DNA of 64,000 nucleotides. Source: Chondrus crispus. Taxonomy: Eukaryota; Rhodophyta; Florideophyceae; Gigartinales; Gigartinaceae. Location: the NCBI RefSeq assembly GCF_000350225.1, contig NW_005178982.1, positions 62,001 to 126,000 on the forward strand. The letters run 5' to 3'. Position numbers and translations under genes: made by a program. This document shows, one piece after another, positions 9,404 to 19,678 of the stretch. The notes below the pieces were generated by a model. It searched no databases, was not told the DNA's origin, and saw nothing but the letters and a program-made list of their open reading frames with translations. Position 1 is the stretch's first letter. Each line of letters opens with the position of its first letter.

Positions 9404-10285
9404 CTAGTTTCTGATTATCCACTGCTCGGCTTGAACAGATAGTAAACCAGACGTCAGAACATGTTGTAGCGCTGTTTGGGGCATCGATTTTGTCAAGCCT
9501 TCCGCAATGTTTTGGGAGCTGCGAACGAATCTAATATCAGAAATGACTTTGTCACGGAACCCTTCGCGAGCAGCAGCGATGTTGAGCATGGTCCGCTTCT
9601 CCGACGTTCGGGATCCTTTTAAAATCGCGTCGAAGAGAGACTTTGAGTCCGTAAATAGTTAGACGGGGATCCGACGGCAGTATATATCTCCCATTTCAGC
9701 AGCAAGGGTGCATGTAACATCAAAAAGATCGCTGAATGGGATAACTTCGCCTGCTATTGCCGAACGGACGACTCTCTTGAACTTGTAAGACTTGAACTGG
9801 ATTGGAACGGAGTTGCCAAGGCCACCAGCAAGGAATGAGATGTACCCGAGCTGCGTCGACAGGTCGTGATTATTTGCAAATTATGCGTCTGCGAATCCCA
9901 CAACACGAAGCGAGTCGCGATCGAGCTTCGGAATCTTCAGAGAGATTCGGTTGCATGTCCCGTATTTCGTGGCTTTGTTTAGACGACGGATGAGCACGGA
10001 CTTCTCCGTGAGGAACCGCTCCGCGGTGACTTGTGCGAGTTGGGAAATCTCAAACTGGCAATCGGGCCGAATATTCGCAAGCCACGCAAGACGCATGCGC
10101 ATGGATCGGAACTCAGTAAAAGAGGCGTCGAGCGGGAGCTTCTCCAGCCTTTTAAAATAGAAATGTTGGTCCTGTACCAAATTGCCATCCTTGTCGCGAA
10201 CGAGGGAGAACCCGCTGAAGGTACATGGTATAGTCTCGTCATCGCCCATTTGGAACCGTTCGTTCGTCTTTTTGCCAACTGGCAA
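9404..10285 (-). pseudogene. RNase H / RT thumb region, copia-type element
   Basis: The minus frame 9881-10285 encodes the RT-RNase H connection, including RPDCQFEISQLAQVT (the copia pattern of earlier-screened lines) and ends GFADA, the first RNase H aspartate motif. A stop follows, and 9404-9589 holds the RNase H C-terminal part with SSQNIAEGLTK, the copia equivalent of N-x-AD-x-LTK. The pieces are in different frames, so the enzyme is broken. Confidence 0.75.
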
Positions 10286-11234
10286 AATGCGGGCGAGCCG
10301 GCGCGAAGTAAATCATCAACGTATCCACCGCTGAGTCCAACGAGGAGTCCATCTGAGACGAGTTTGTAGAGTGCTGGATCTGACCGAAGGGGGTCATACC
10401 TAAATCATGACGGTAGTGTTCGTGAACGGTTTTGTGCCATAAGTCACCGAAGTCGCAAAGTCCATACATGGGCTTCAACAGTTTAAGACATTGCTCTGGT
10501 TGAAGCTCAAACTCGGGGACGGGCTTTGTAATGAAGAGCTCACGCGACAGGGGTTCAGCAGATTGAAGATATGCTTGACGGACATCTGCAGTCCAGATCT
10601 CGAATGCATGAACGGTGGCAAGGGCGAGCAGAAGTCTGATGGACTGCGGCTGGAGGGTTGCTGCGGTGTGCACCATGATGTCCTTCACACGTTCACGATG
10701 TCCTCCGATGACGTATCGTGCCTTGAACTTTATCTGGCCATCGTCGGCGGATTTGATGGCCAGAACTAAGCGGCCTGGTAGGACATTGACATCCTTTGGC
10801 ACCTCTTCCCGTAGTATAATGCCGAAGGTTCCACGCTGCAGCAATCCCTTTATCTCGTCGCGCTTGGCTTGAGACATCTTTACTGACGAAGCCCGGGGGT
10901 CTCTAGGGTCAATGACCTCGGTTAATTGAACTGAGTAGTCATCTTCGTCGGGAGAAGAGAAGTGCGTAGAAGCGCGACAGACGTTGGAGAACAGGGAGTG
11001 GGCGACGACGGCTGGGGATATATAGCGCTTAATTTGCGCTACGTTGAAGGGACGGGCAGCACCGATTGCCTCATCTTGTACATATACAATTTTCTTGTTC
11101 GCATCCATAGCGAGAACCGTGAATGGTCCGAGACACTCGCCGATACGGTGATTTACGACCTTCTCGCGCCAAACAAGGACCTTGTCCCCCGGGTCGTCAG
11201 CACGGTCGGCTGCTAGCGGAACGGAATACCGCAA
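10239..11234 (-). pseudogene. Reverse transcriptase, copia-type
   Basis: The frame contains the Ty1/copia RT blocks: [30 protein letters not shown] and KLLKPMYGL (compare K-R-L-V-A-x-G, S-I-R, D-V-x-T-A-F-L, K-x-L-Y-G-L of the family). Near 10380 the RT continues in a different frame: the catalytic YVDD (10312-10323) lies there, preceded by a DP-x-LYK motif, and a second shift leads into 9881-10285. Thus the catalytic motif survives but is out of frame with the fingers domain. The upstream part (about 10950-11234) includes the integrase C-terminal region. Confidence 0.82.
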
Positions 11235-11297
11235 GGCCCTCGAATACGCATCTTCGCCATGGTGCGCTGCATTTCAGTACGCGCTGCGTGAACTATT

Positions 11298-12086
11298 TCA
11301 GCCCGTTCGCCCAGAGTGTCGTGTCCTCGGGGTCTCTGAGGGGGTGTAGACTCTCGACAGTTCTCCGAATACGAGGGATGATGGGACAAGTCCTTCGGGC
11401 CCTAGTATATCGTTCATGGCCTTGACCGCCAGTTGTAGGAGAAGCTCTCTGTCTACGTTCGGATAGTCAATCCTCATCTTTGGAAAGGTAGTACGGACGG
11501 GCTCATGGTATCGTTCACCGATTCCTAGGCTTGAATGCGCCTCTATATTAGTACCTTGGACTTCGAAATTGGCTCGTGCTGCTAGAGAGATAAAAGGCTC
11601 GCTTTTCCGGAGGTTGCTTCCCTGGTCCACCAGTATTCGGTTCGGTAAGCCAGTATAAATTGAGGCCCAGCAACGTAGGAGTGCGTCCCAGATGGCATTC
11701 GTGCTCACATTAGGGAGGAAGCGGGCCGCAGAGAAACGGGTCATATTGTCCACGATGTGCAAGACGGGCAGAGAGTTGATGTACATAATGTCCATCATGA
11801 TGCGTTCATTAAAGCGTGCATTCTCAGTTCCGAAGGAAACACGGAATCTAACCGGTGCGGTCTGGATACGCTGGCAGGGATGACAGCGCTGAGGAATTTC
11901 CCTCAGGACTTTAAGAGTCTCGGGAGTGGCATCTTCTGGACGATCTCTCCGAAGTAAGTTGAAAAGGTTCGTCGCGGATGGATGAAAGACCTGTCGGTGA
12001 AGTTTTTGAAGCTGTGATTCGGTGAAGTGGATCGTAGTACCGTTTGCAACTGGCACGTATACGTGACGACTCTGTGCTCTTATCAA
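11298..12086 (-). pseudogene. Integrase, copia-type
   Basis: An H-x4-H followed by CHPCQR gives the HHCC zinc-binding head. The DDE core is readable: MMDIMYI (first Asp), NRILVDQGSNL (second Asp) and GERYHEP (Glu). It lies between the protease and RT, the order diagnostic for Ty1/copia. The frame itself is open for 262 residues but ends without fusing to RT. Confidence 0.82.
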
Positions 12087-12113
12087 AGAAACAAACCACT
12101 CGTCAACATAAGC

Positions 12114-12527
12114 CTACCTTCCGTCTTGGAGCTCGTGCGCGGATCGTCGAGCGAGTCGATGAAAAGCAGTATCGGCGACAAGTTGCTCGCCGTCCAATAC
12201 GTCCATACCCAGCAACGCTGGGATGTCAGCCTCGACAATGTCGAAATCGACAAGGATGGGTTTCACACCGGGTGGTGTTGCCACGGGCAAAGATATTTGT
12301 CCGAGCGAGGGGAAAGATTCGTCTCCAAATCGGAAGCGGTGTTCAGATCGGCGAATGTCTCGACTGTGCTTGTTCACTGCGCAGAGGAGGTGATTTAACT
12401 CGCGCTTGCCAACAACTGATTTCGGAGCACCAATGTCAACGCAGAAGCCGAGAGGGCGGCGTGCTGAGCATTCACGTTTGATATCCGCGATAAGAACTTT
12501 CGTACAGTCAACTTCAAGCGCCGGCAT
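12114..12527 (-). pseudogene. Aspartic protease, copia-type
   Basis: The frame shows FCVDIGAPKSVVG, an aspartic-protease active loop with DIGA in place of the usual D-S/T-G-A/S, and the C-terminal flap-side motif ALLGMDVL. It lies directly upstream of the integrase. An upstream frame (12395-12823) carries the linker from gag. Confidence 0.75.
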
Positions 12528-12599
12528 CTGACGGCGCGGGGATATAGCCCTAGGTTGGTCGGATGCATGATTTGGGCGATGCAGATGAGGTGCGGGTCC

Positions 12600-14549
12600 A
12601 CATCGCCTTGACGAAAATTCGATGGAGGCATCTGCTGCGACAAGCTGGCAGAAACGATGTTCGTCCCGAATTCCTTGTCCAGGTCGTCTGCATGATCACC
12701 TTCGACACCAGCGATCGCTAAGGCGTCATCGAACTCTTGCGCTGCAGCTTCTGCGAAGTGAGTGGGATCTCCCTCCGTCCCAGGAAGGTCAGTATCGTCA
12801 CCAACCTGAGATTCTCCCTCCATCCCGAGAACGCAGTCTCGGATGATGTGAACATGTGATTCCCCTTTGCGAAGCCGTGAGCGCGCGTTAGCTTCGATTG
12901 CACCGGAGCTGCAGAGATGAGCAGGATTCCATTGAAGGGAGCATTTAAAGCACTCCTTGCGACGACGCGCTTCCTCAAATGTGCGGCCGTTGCTTGTTAC
13001 TCGGGGCGCCGCGGTGGATCGATTTCGTTCGGTGTGTCTTGGTAAATGCTTGCGAACATCACGAGGGTGGCGCCCGTAGCGTTGGAAAATATCTCTGCAG
13101 CTTCTTCTTGCAGCTCAGTTATTCGAGTTGCGAATGCATGCGGGCGGGCCTCTTTAAGCTCATTTGACAGCTGTAGGCTTTCATGTAATGCCGTCACGAA
13201 AGAATGGAACTTGTAGTGATGTGAGACTATGTTCCGAATAGGAGCTAAAGCCATTCGCAGCTGAGAACTGCCTTCCGCAAGAAGCGGATCTTGTTCTCAT
13301 CAGATCGGAATCCAGGGGGCATTGCGGCGTGAGGAGTTCAATCTTCTCAACAAGATTAGTGAAACCCTCTGAGTGTGTGGTCAGGGAGCGCGCGGACATG
13401 AAAGCGTCCAGGCTCAGGCCCTCAAGTGTGGATTGGACCTGTAGTTGTTAGGTGTCACTATTGTACTCGCGCTTCATGAGGTCGTACACTTGGTTATACG
13501 ACATTCCTGGACTGTATTGGTTCAGCAGAAAGGTACGGGCAGGGCCCTCAGGTACGTTCATGAAGTACTCCGCCTTCTGCACCGCGCTCAACCGGTGCTG
13601 GCATGCGCATGCTTCGTAGTCTCGGAGAAGAAGCTCCACCGACTGCGACAAGTCGCCAGTGAACTTCTGACCAAAGAACTGCTGGCGGACATAGTTTGCC
13701 TTGCGAGTGTCCCCCCAATCGGGGGAGTTATTGAAGGAATCGGCACCTCGAGTCCGATGACGGCGGGGTTCTCTCGGTTGCAAGGGGTTCATGGTTGTAA
13801 GGGGAGAGGGTAGCTCCTAGCCGCGGACCTGTCCAGTGTCAAAGACAACGCAGCTGACTCGGAACCTGGAGAATACCGAGCAATGCTCTGCAACAATGGC
13901 GTGGCGGGACCTGGGACCGGTGCCGGGACGTCCGGTGCTGTCCTCTGGGATGAGCCTCCGGGGTTGGAAGCAGCTCTAACTGTTGGGGTGCCACCCGTTC
14001 GCCGAGAATGTAGGGCACGTGCCTGCTTGAATTTGTCCACAACCGAACGAGTTGAACTGGGGTCCAAACCAAGTACAAATGCAAGCCAAACTTGGTTCAT
14101 GATACTTTTGTGGGCCAGTTCATGGTCACGGAGAAACACTTCTGACACAAAGTCTGCAGGTATGTCATCAAAGCCGTAAAGTTCGGCAATGCTGTAAAGA
14201 ACCTTGATCGGGAATGTGGGTCGGCTGTAGTATTCTTCGGTAAAGACAGATGAAGGGGCGGTAGCATGTCAGAGATGGTCTCGCAAACCTCTATTGGTTT
14301 AGGCATGACTGCTTGCGTTGTTCCCGAACTTTTCGCTACAGGATACAGATGAAGCACATTTCTTGCGGAACCGAGGTACTGACTGTAGAAGTCATCCTCT
14401 TCTTGAATGCACGTGGCCATCTTCTGCAGGCGAGCATAACGCTGAAAAGCTTGTGCCTTTGTCATGGCCGTTGGAGCTGTGTCCCCATCTGTAGCGGTCG
14501 GTGAGTAGTTTGTAAGATCGGCAGCGGCGGGCGCATTGTCTTGCCACAT
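12600..14549 (-). pseudogene. gag, copia-type, in several frames
   Basis: A plausible ATG is at 14547-14549 (MWQDNAPAAAD). Successive open pieces at 14097-14549, 13789-14148, 13448-13792, 13181-13399, 12997-13254 and 12600-12978 follow in changing frames. The 13448-13792 piece has a retroviral-type capsid pattern (FFGQKFTGDLSQSVELLL). Near 12905-12960 a zinc knuckle ECFKCSLQWNPAHLC is readable. The number of frame changes argues for decay rather than programmed shifts. Confidence 0.7.
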
Positions 14550-14637
14550 GTTACGGAGGGTACTTGGGGTCTTTGGATGTGTAGAAAGGGGGAAGATTGG
14601 AACAAAGGAAGCACAAATCACACCTTCGAATCCGGAT

Positions 14638-14955
14638 TGTCGTTGATAGGTGGGTTTTAGCCTCGCGCGAGCTCTCGCTCGTACATTCGAGCGATTGTGT
14701 AGTTGCGCGGTAGTAAGGGAGTGGGTGATCCGGCCAATGCTTTCAAAGCGAGAACGCGCTCCGGCCAATGCCTTCGCTGTAGAAAAGTAGCTTGGTGCCT
14801 TTACAAATCTGATGAACGTTCTCACTCTGCAACAAAGGTAGGGTGGCCAACTTTGGCATCAGTATCTTGGGGGGCAACCACGGGAGCCACCACAGGAGCT
14901 CGCCGGCGGAGGGGGCCGGGTAGTGTAAGCCCATGTAAGCACCCATAGAGAGACA
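14638..14955 (-). repeat. 5' LTR of the copia-type element
   Basis: The 318 bp repeat is the partner of 1218-1535 and the same length. It lies upstream of gag in element orientation. I did not recognise a primer-binding site complementary to a tRNA 3' end next to it; the adjoining bases (14615-14637) do not contain the usual TGG start. Confidence 0.9.
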
Positions 14956-14960
14956 AAATA
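14956..14960. repeat. Target-site duplication AAATA, right copy (copia-type)
   Basis: This is the second copy of AAATA, matching 1213-1217. The uninterrupted host site was therefore the junction of 1-1217 with 14961 onward. Confidence 0.92.
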
Positions 14961-15860
14961 ACTTCATCCTTTGAGTACTGAACCATGCCGGATGATACAC
15001 GTGTGAACTAATGATAACCTGTGCCAGAGGGTGAGCCATAGCACTATATAGAGGGAAGCACTACTAAAGTAGGCACTATTGAGCGACCCCCCCTGTATTT
15101 TTCTACGAAAATGTACAGCAGGCACACCCCTTCCTGCATTTTCAGTTGTGTCCCTTGCATCACGACCATTTCCTGTACTCACGCTGATTCGCTGTAGCTT
15201 CGTTGCTCACCCACCCTTGGTGTCGCAGGTTCTCTAGAACACATTGGTCGCCGTCAAGAACGCTCGCGTACTCCGTCCACGTATGAGGCAAGGCCCTACG
15301 GAGTTACATGCGACGGGCACCATGCCTAATTCCTCCCTCTCTTCTCAAAGTAGTATCACAACTGATTCGTATACTCATTGCATAACATGAACGAATAAAG
15401 ATTGGATCCACTTTACTATTTTCTTGTGAGTAGAGTCCGAAGGATTACGCATGAGTGCCGTCGCGCCTCACGCCACGCACCTGCAGAATCGACGTTTCCT
15501 CAGAGTCTACAGTTTTAAGAACAATCCTACAATGAATTGGACAAAATCAACGTCTTTTCTTGGTTGAGCAACTCTGCCGCCGACGAGTCGTACAAAAACA
15601 ATATCCGGAAACATTAAGACCACAGCATTGTACAATATGTCCGCCTTGCTCTTTTCGACGAATTCATGATATGGATGTGAACACAGCAGTGCGCCTAGTC
15701 ACCTTACGAGCCTTTGCGTAGAAGAGGATGACAAAATTGTGGTAGCAAAATGCCATCTTTAATAGCGCTTCAGCGATCAATTAAGTGCAGTCATTAACTT
15801 CTCCCTTACTAGTAGATGAAAGCTGTGAGATTCCCATTTCCTAACTCTGATGGCCTTCTC
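14961..15860. other. Intergenic, no gene seen
   Basis: The 900 bp between the copia-type target duplication and the EF-hand gene is of mixed composition, with many stops in all frames. I see no RNA gene and no element ends. Confidence 0.6.
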
Positions 15861-16883
15861 TTATCTCCCTTTCTGACTTTTCGTCTGGCTTCGGGGAGTG
15901 CTTCCTTGGCGAAAGGCTACCCTTCTTGACCGCAGCTTTTGGATATTGTCTGTCACCTGATCCTCCATGCATTTCACAGTCTCCCTAAGAAAAGCGGTTT
16001 CTTCCATGTCGGCCGCTTCAATCTCACTCGTGTCTCTGCCAGTTCTTGCGTGCAAAACAGCTGCCTCACTTGTTCCTCTGGCCACTTCAAGCATATGATC
16101 TGCAACTTCGTTAAAGTTCTTATTGAAGTTGTTAAGAGCGAAAAGAATAATCACCCGACAGAACTCCTGGAACTTCAATTCTCGCTCAGTCTCCGATTCC
16201 ACGAACTCTAACAAAGCGTCTGAAGCTACTTGTATGTCGATCCCGGCGTGAGCAACCTGCTCAAACTTGTGGAGAGCAAGCACAAGTTCCACGAAATCGA
16301 CTGCCCCACTGTCATCCCCATCCCAGGCCTTAAACAGACTCTTCATTCTCTTGTCTGTCGAGTATTTCTTTGTCTCCCGTTCCAACTCTTCAGATGAAAT
16401 CGCTTCCTTCGAAAACAGGTAGCAAGACGTACGGTGAGCAAGATCATCATTATGACAGCCTCCGTCGAGAGCCTTGGCCGTCTTAACTCTCGCGCTTTCA
16501 TCCACGTCGCTAACCCCAAGTTCTTCCGCATCGTCAAAGTGAGAATGATAAGAAGCAACACTGCGAACCTCCTCTAGTTCGCTTTCGTCACTGCTCTGAT
16601 AGCCCCTTTGACGAGTTTTTTCTTTCCTTGGCTCCGGAATATGGCCCCCTTTAGCATTCGCAATGTCGTCTTCGACATCGCAAAGGTTTTCATCAACTGC
16701 CAAACTTAGGCCCCGTGATAACTTCACAATGGGAGACACTTGCATCTGTTGCCTTCCAGCCAGCACTTCTAGGCAAAACTTTTCAACATTCTCCGGTTTA
16801 TTGACAAGGCATTCCTTTGCGAGCATGATAAGAACTGCTTCTAGGCTGCCATTGTTCTCGGGAATATCAGAATTGAACTTCAT
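15861..16883 (-). CDS. RIIa/EF-hand protein
   Basis: The 340-residue protein starts at a true ATG (16883) and reads as a single exon. Residues of about 8-38 (EAVLIMLAKECLVNKP, then FCLEVL) resemble the RIIa/DPY-30 dimerisation-docking helix pair that binds amphipathic anchor helices. Around residues 186-197 is a canonical EF-hand loop DGDDSGAVDFVE with Asp at loop positions 1 and 3 and Glu at 12; a weaker helix-loop-helix follows. The middle is acidic and probably disordered, and the C-terminus is basic (SRRVAFRQG). A calcium-responsive anchoring or scaffold role is inferred; no enzyme domain is present. RIIa plus EF-hand pairs are known in flagellar and kinase-anchoring proteins, but red algae lack flagella, so the partner is unclear. 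Confidence 0.72.
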   Translation of the reverse strand: MKFNSDIPENNGSLEAVLIMLAKECLVNKPENVEKFCLEVLAGRQQMQVSPIVKLSRGLSLAVDENLCDVEDDIANAKGGHIPEPRKEKTRQRGYQSSDESELEEVRSVASYHSHFDDAEELGVSDVDESARVKTAKALDGGCHNDDLAHRTSCYLFSKEAISSEELERETKKYSTDKRMKSLFKAWDGDDSGAVDFVELVLALHKFEQVAHAGIDIQVASDALLEFVESETERELKFQEFCRVIILFALNNFNKNFNEVADHMLEVARGTSEAAVLHARTGRDTSEIEAADMEETAFLRETVKCMEDQVTDNIQKLRSRRVAFRQGSTPRSQTKSQKGR

Positions 16884-17321
16884 AATATAGCAGACCTTAA
16901 TAAAGAACTGGAACTTTCAGAAATGAACAGATATCGATATCTTCCTTCGCATAGAAAGATCGCAAGCGTTTCTTGTGCTGAGAATTGAAACTGGCCGGAG
17001 CGTCACCAGTTCAACTCACTAAAAGACGGAGCTCGTTCGTGGGACCACGGATGTGGAAGAAATCTTGAACGTACCGTGTCGGGCATGAAGAGTAGTAAAC
17101 ACCACAAAATTCATGTGCGCGCTTGGAAGCTCTGGGGGAGTGGCACGAGTATTTGTTTGAACTGGTCAAATGCAACATCTACTCTCCTCTGTGTGACGTC
17201 GCTTCAAATAGTGGAAAGGGTAATATTGGATGGATAATTAGACAAGGTCTTTAATGTCACCTTTCTCGTTGAGTGGTGAGAGTTGAGGGGTGGCAATTGG
17301 ATACAGTATAGTACATTAGTT
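16884..17321. other. Intergenic
   Basis: The 440 bp stretch has no open frame of note and no recognisable RNA. It separates two minus-strand genes and should hold the promoter of the EF-hand gene and the 3' end of the mTERF gene. Confidence 0.5.
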
Positions 17322-18929
17322 CTATTTCAACTCTTTCCAAGGCATCCGGGAAAGTGTCGTACGAAATTTTCGTTTTCTGCGTTTTCCATTGGAGTTTGAT
17401 AGTCTCCGAGACGCGTTTTGGGTTGTTCTCTCATCACCGATTGTCTCATCACCGATTTCCTCATCTCCGTTAGAGTTTCTCGATTCCTTGACTACGTCAT
17501 TTGTAGGCTCAACGGCAGCTTTCTCATTTTTCCGCCCTAGCAGGAAGGCAGCTTTGAAAGCGTAATACTGAGATATTGGCACTTTTGCAACGCGCACACA
17601 GAAGTCTTCATCCTTCAATCCCAGGGCCATGTTCAACCCGGATTCCGTAACGGACCGGCCCTTTGCTTGCAAAAACTTCGTTCGCGGCTCAATGCACTTC
17701 TCAAAAGAATATGAGAAGTAGCCAGGAAATGTCAAAATGTCGTAAGAAGACAATCCCAGCTCCTGTTCAATATACTCCATTTTTGGAATTATGTTCGTGT
17801 CCAAATCATAGCCAAGAATGGGCGGGAGCCGCTTTACGATCCTTCCTACGTTGATGATACCTTTCCGCCGAAAGTAGTTTACAACTGGCCGCATATCACC
17901 TTCTACATCCAGCGTCAAAACAGTGGGAAATGCTCTGACCAGCTTTTTTAGCTCGTTCGGTTCGAGGGAAAGATCTTTCGATAAGAAAGAAGCGGCGGGT
18001 GCGAGAGTGGCATCGATAGAACAAGTTAGAAGAGGGGGAAAGGAACGCAATGCCACACTGAGCATGGTAGGCGTCAGGCCTACAACATCCGACATGAAGT
18101 CGGTCACCTTCTGCATTGCATCTGGCGAGGTACCAAGAAGTAAGGGACGCGCTCGAATAAACTGATCCACAGGCGCCCTGTTCGGTAAATCCAGTACCCT
18201 CTTGAGATAAGAAATGGCTGGGATCATTTCAGATCCGATGTCATAGACGAGAACCCACGGGGCTCTACGCAGCAGGGAGCGCAAGTTGGGCAAGGAAAAT
18301 CCGACTGCAGGTGTCTGTAAAAATGCAGTGACCCGGTTGATTTTTCTCGCATCCAAGAGCAAGAGACCTGGCCATCGCTGAACCACGGTCTTAATGTCCT
18401 TCAGTCGCAAGCCACTGGTCTCCAACGCCTCAACGGCTTTCCGCAGATGCTCAGGACTTTTCAAAATATCTGGCCGACGAATAATGACGCGGTTGCGCTC
18501 CGCATCGGCCAATTGCACATATGTAGACAAGTAATGCAGAACAGAAACCACATGAGCAGGTTCCAACCGGAGCAATTCTGGGACGCCTAACCGCTCCGCA
18601 ATGCAAGACAGAACGGAACCATTGATATCATGAGATGCGAGCGTATCCATGAGCATTGACCACGTCGGGGAAGCAAGCTCGACGGTTGCCGTGCCAGTTG
18701 AAAGTGAAACATAGGCGAGGTCTGCCGCCGCGTCGGCACCCAAGACGCGAAAGCGCTGTTCGACAGCTGAAATTTGTGAGGTGCGAGCAGAAGGGACTTG
18801 AGGCGGTATGAGACAGCAAACATGGTCGGGGCTACGTGGAGAAGTTCTTGAGCGGCGTGGGGTGTGGCGAGACAGCCATGTCGAGTTTCCCAGGGGAAGA
18901 GCTGACGTGGCAAAGGCGGCTGCCCTCAT
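17322..18929 (-). CDS. mTERF-family organelle gene-expression protein
   Basis: The first in-frame ATG is 18929-18927, giving 535 residues; the frame is open further upstream but lacks an ATG. The N-terminus (MRAAAFATSALP, then many Ser/Arg, few acids) is a plausible organelle transit peptide. From about residue 160 to 440 there are repeated three-helix mTERF units with the hallmark Pro-x-Leu-Leu at the start of helix three: RWPGLLLLD, RAPWVLVYD, RARPLLLG, SFPPLLTC, AFPTVLTLD, RLPPILGYD, FPGYFSYSF. mTERF proteins bind nucleic acid in mitochondria or plastids, where they act in transcription termination, splicing or rRNA handling. The acidic, low-complexity C-terminal tail followed by a basic end is not part of the fold. 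The exact organelle and target cannot be read from the sequence. Confidence 0.9.
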   Translation of the reverse strand: MRAAAFATSALPLGNSTWLSRHTPRRSRTSPRSPDHVCCLIPPQVPSARTSQISAVEQRFRVLGADAAADLAYVSLSTGTATVELASPTWSMLMDTLASHDINGSVLSCIAERLGVPELLRLEPAHVVSVLHYLSTYVQLADAERNRVIIRRPDILKSPEHLRKAVEALETSGLRLKDIKTVVQRWPGLLLLDARKINRVTAFLQTPAVGFSLPNLRSLLRRAPWVLVYDIGSEMIPAISYLKRVLDLPNRAPVDQFIRARPLLLGTSPDAMQKVTDFMSDVVGLTPTMLSVALRSFPPLLTCSIDATLAPAASFLSKDLSLEPNELKKLVRAFPTVLTLDVEGDMRPVVNYFRRKGIINVGRIVKRLPPILGYDLDTNIIPKMEYIEQELGLSSYDILTFPGYFSYSFEKCIEPRTKFLQAKGRSVTESGLNMALGLKDEDFCVRVAKVPISQYYAFKAAFLLGRKNEKAAVEPTNDVVKESRNSNGDEEIGDETIGDERTTQNASRRLSNSNGKRRKRKFRTTLSRMPWKELK

Positions 18930-19678
18930 CCCTCCGCTGCTCTGTCCAGATGGTGTGGCGGCCAGATGGCGACGAGGCGGGAAGGAACGGGGCAGGTGGT
19001 GAGAGTTGGGAGGACGCAGGCTTAAATTGGAGAGACGCCTGTTGTACACGTTGATTCACTTTCATTTTTTCTGTATTGTCGACCAGCTCTGGCGTTACTA
19101 GCAATCATTGCTTGGTGCAGGGCGGAGATCAGAAATCTACACGTTTCATGAAATTTCTACCCGAATCACATGCGATAGGGCTTGTCAGGAATCCTGTTTC
19201 TAAACAAACCTCTGACAACTGTCATGTATGTATATATATTTTTTTCTTGGGGGGTTGGGTGAAAGAGGAGGTAGGAGGGGATGCGTGGAAGAGAAGGTAG
19301 GAGGGGATAGAGTGCAATGGATGCATTGAAGGTTGGCATAAGAGGGTAGGACAGGGCGTCGAAGTGGAAGCGAAGGTATGCTTGCTTGAACCAACGTGAA
19401 AGAGGTGGATTGGAGCGGGCGTAGGTTGATCCAATATAAGAAAAGATGTGAGAGTGTACACTTTATTCATTTCGGTCCAGCTACAAAAAACTTACCACAT
19501 GGCAAGCTCTTCCGACTCAAAAAAGTATCAGCAACAGTTTCGAAATTCCCAATTGCTCAGGGTCATAGCGTGCTTCCAGTGGTGCGAGAACAACCCCGGA
19601 GTTCCTTTACATCGTGGTTACTCGTTGTGTTATGTACAGTGCACGAATAAGGTGCGTCATCGCGATCATGCAAACGCT
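18930..19678. other. Intergenic between mTERF and SWI3 genes
   Basis: Besides the untranslated upstream part of the mTERF frame, this holds two near-identical G-rich runs (GAAGGTAGGAGGGGAT type, around 19268 and 19291) and a short TA/T-run at 19225-19245. No further gene is seen. Confidence 0.5.

Larger units (their letters stand above)
1218..14955 (-). mobile_element. Ty1/copia-type LTR retrotransposon, split by a nested gypsy element
   Basis: Two 318 bp direct repeats (1218-1535 and 14638-14955) begin TGTCGTTGAT and end GAGAGACA. They are flanked by the perfect 5 bp duplication AAATA at 1213-1217 and 14956-14960. On the minus strand the order is gag, protease, integrase, reverse transcriptase, RNase H, which is the Ty1/copia order. 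A purine tract (GGGAAGGAG on the minus strand, 1536-1544) abuts the left, 3', LTR. Without the nested insertion (2002-8342 plus one target copy) the element is about 7.4 kb. I count 11 substitutions between the LTRs (3.5%), so it is the oldest of the three retroelements here. The coding frames are broken in several places and the element is probably dead. Confidence 0.92.

Noticed and set aside
14600..14637. TTCGAATCC next to the copia-type 5' LTR as a tRNA-derived primer site
   Set aside because: The bases resemble a T-loop, but the expected TGG next to the LTR is missing and the stem arms do not pair; too weak to call.
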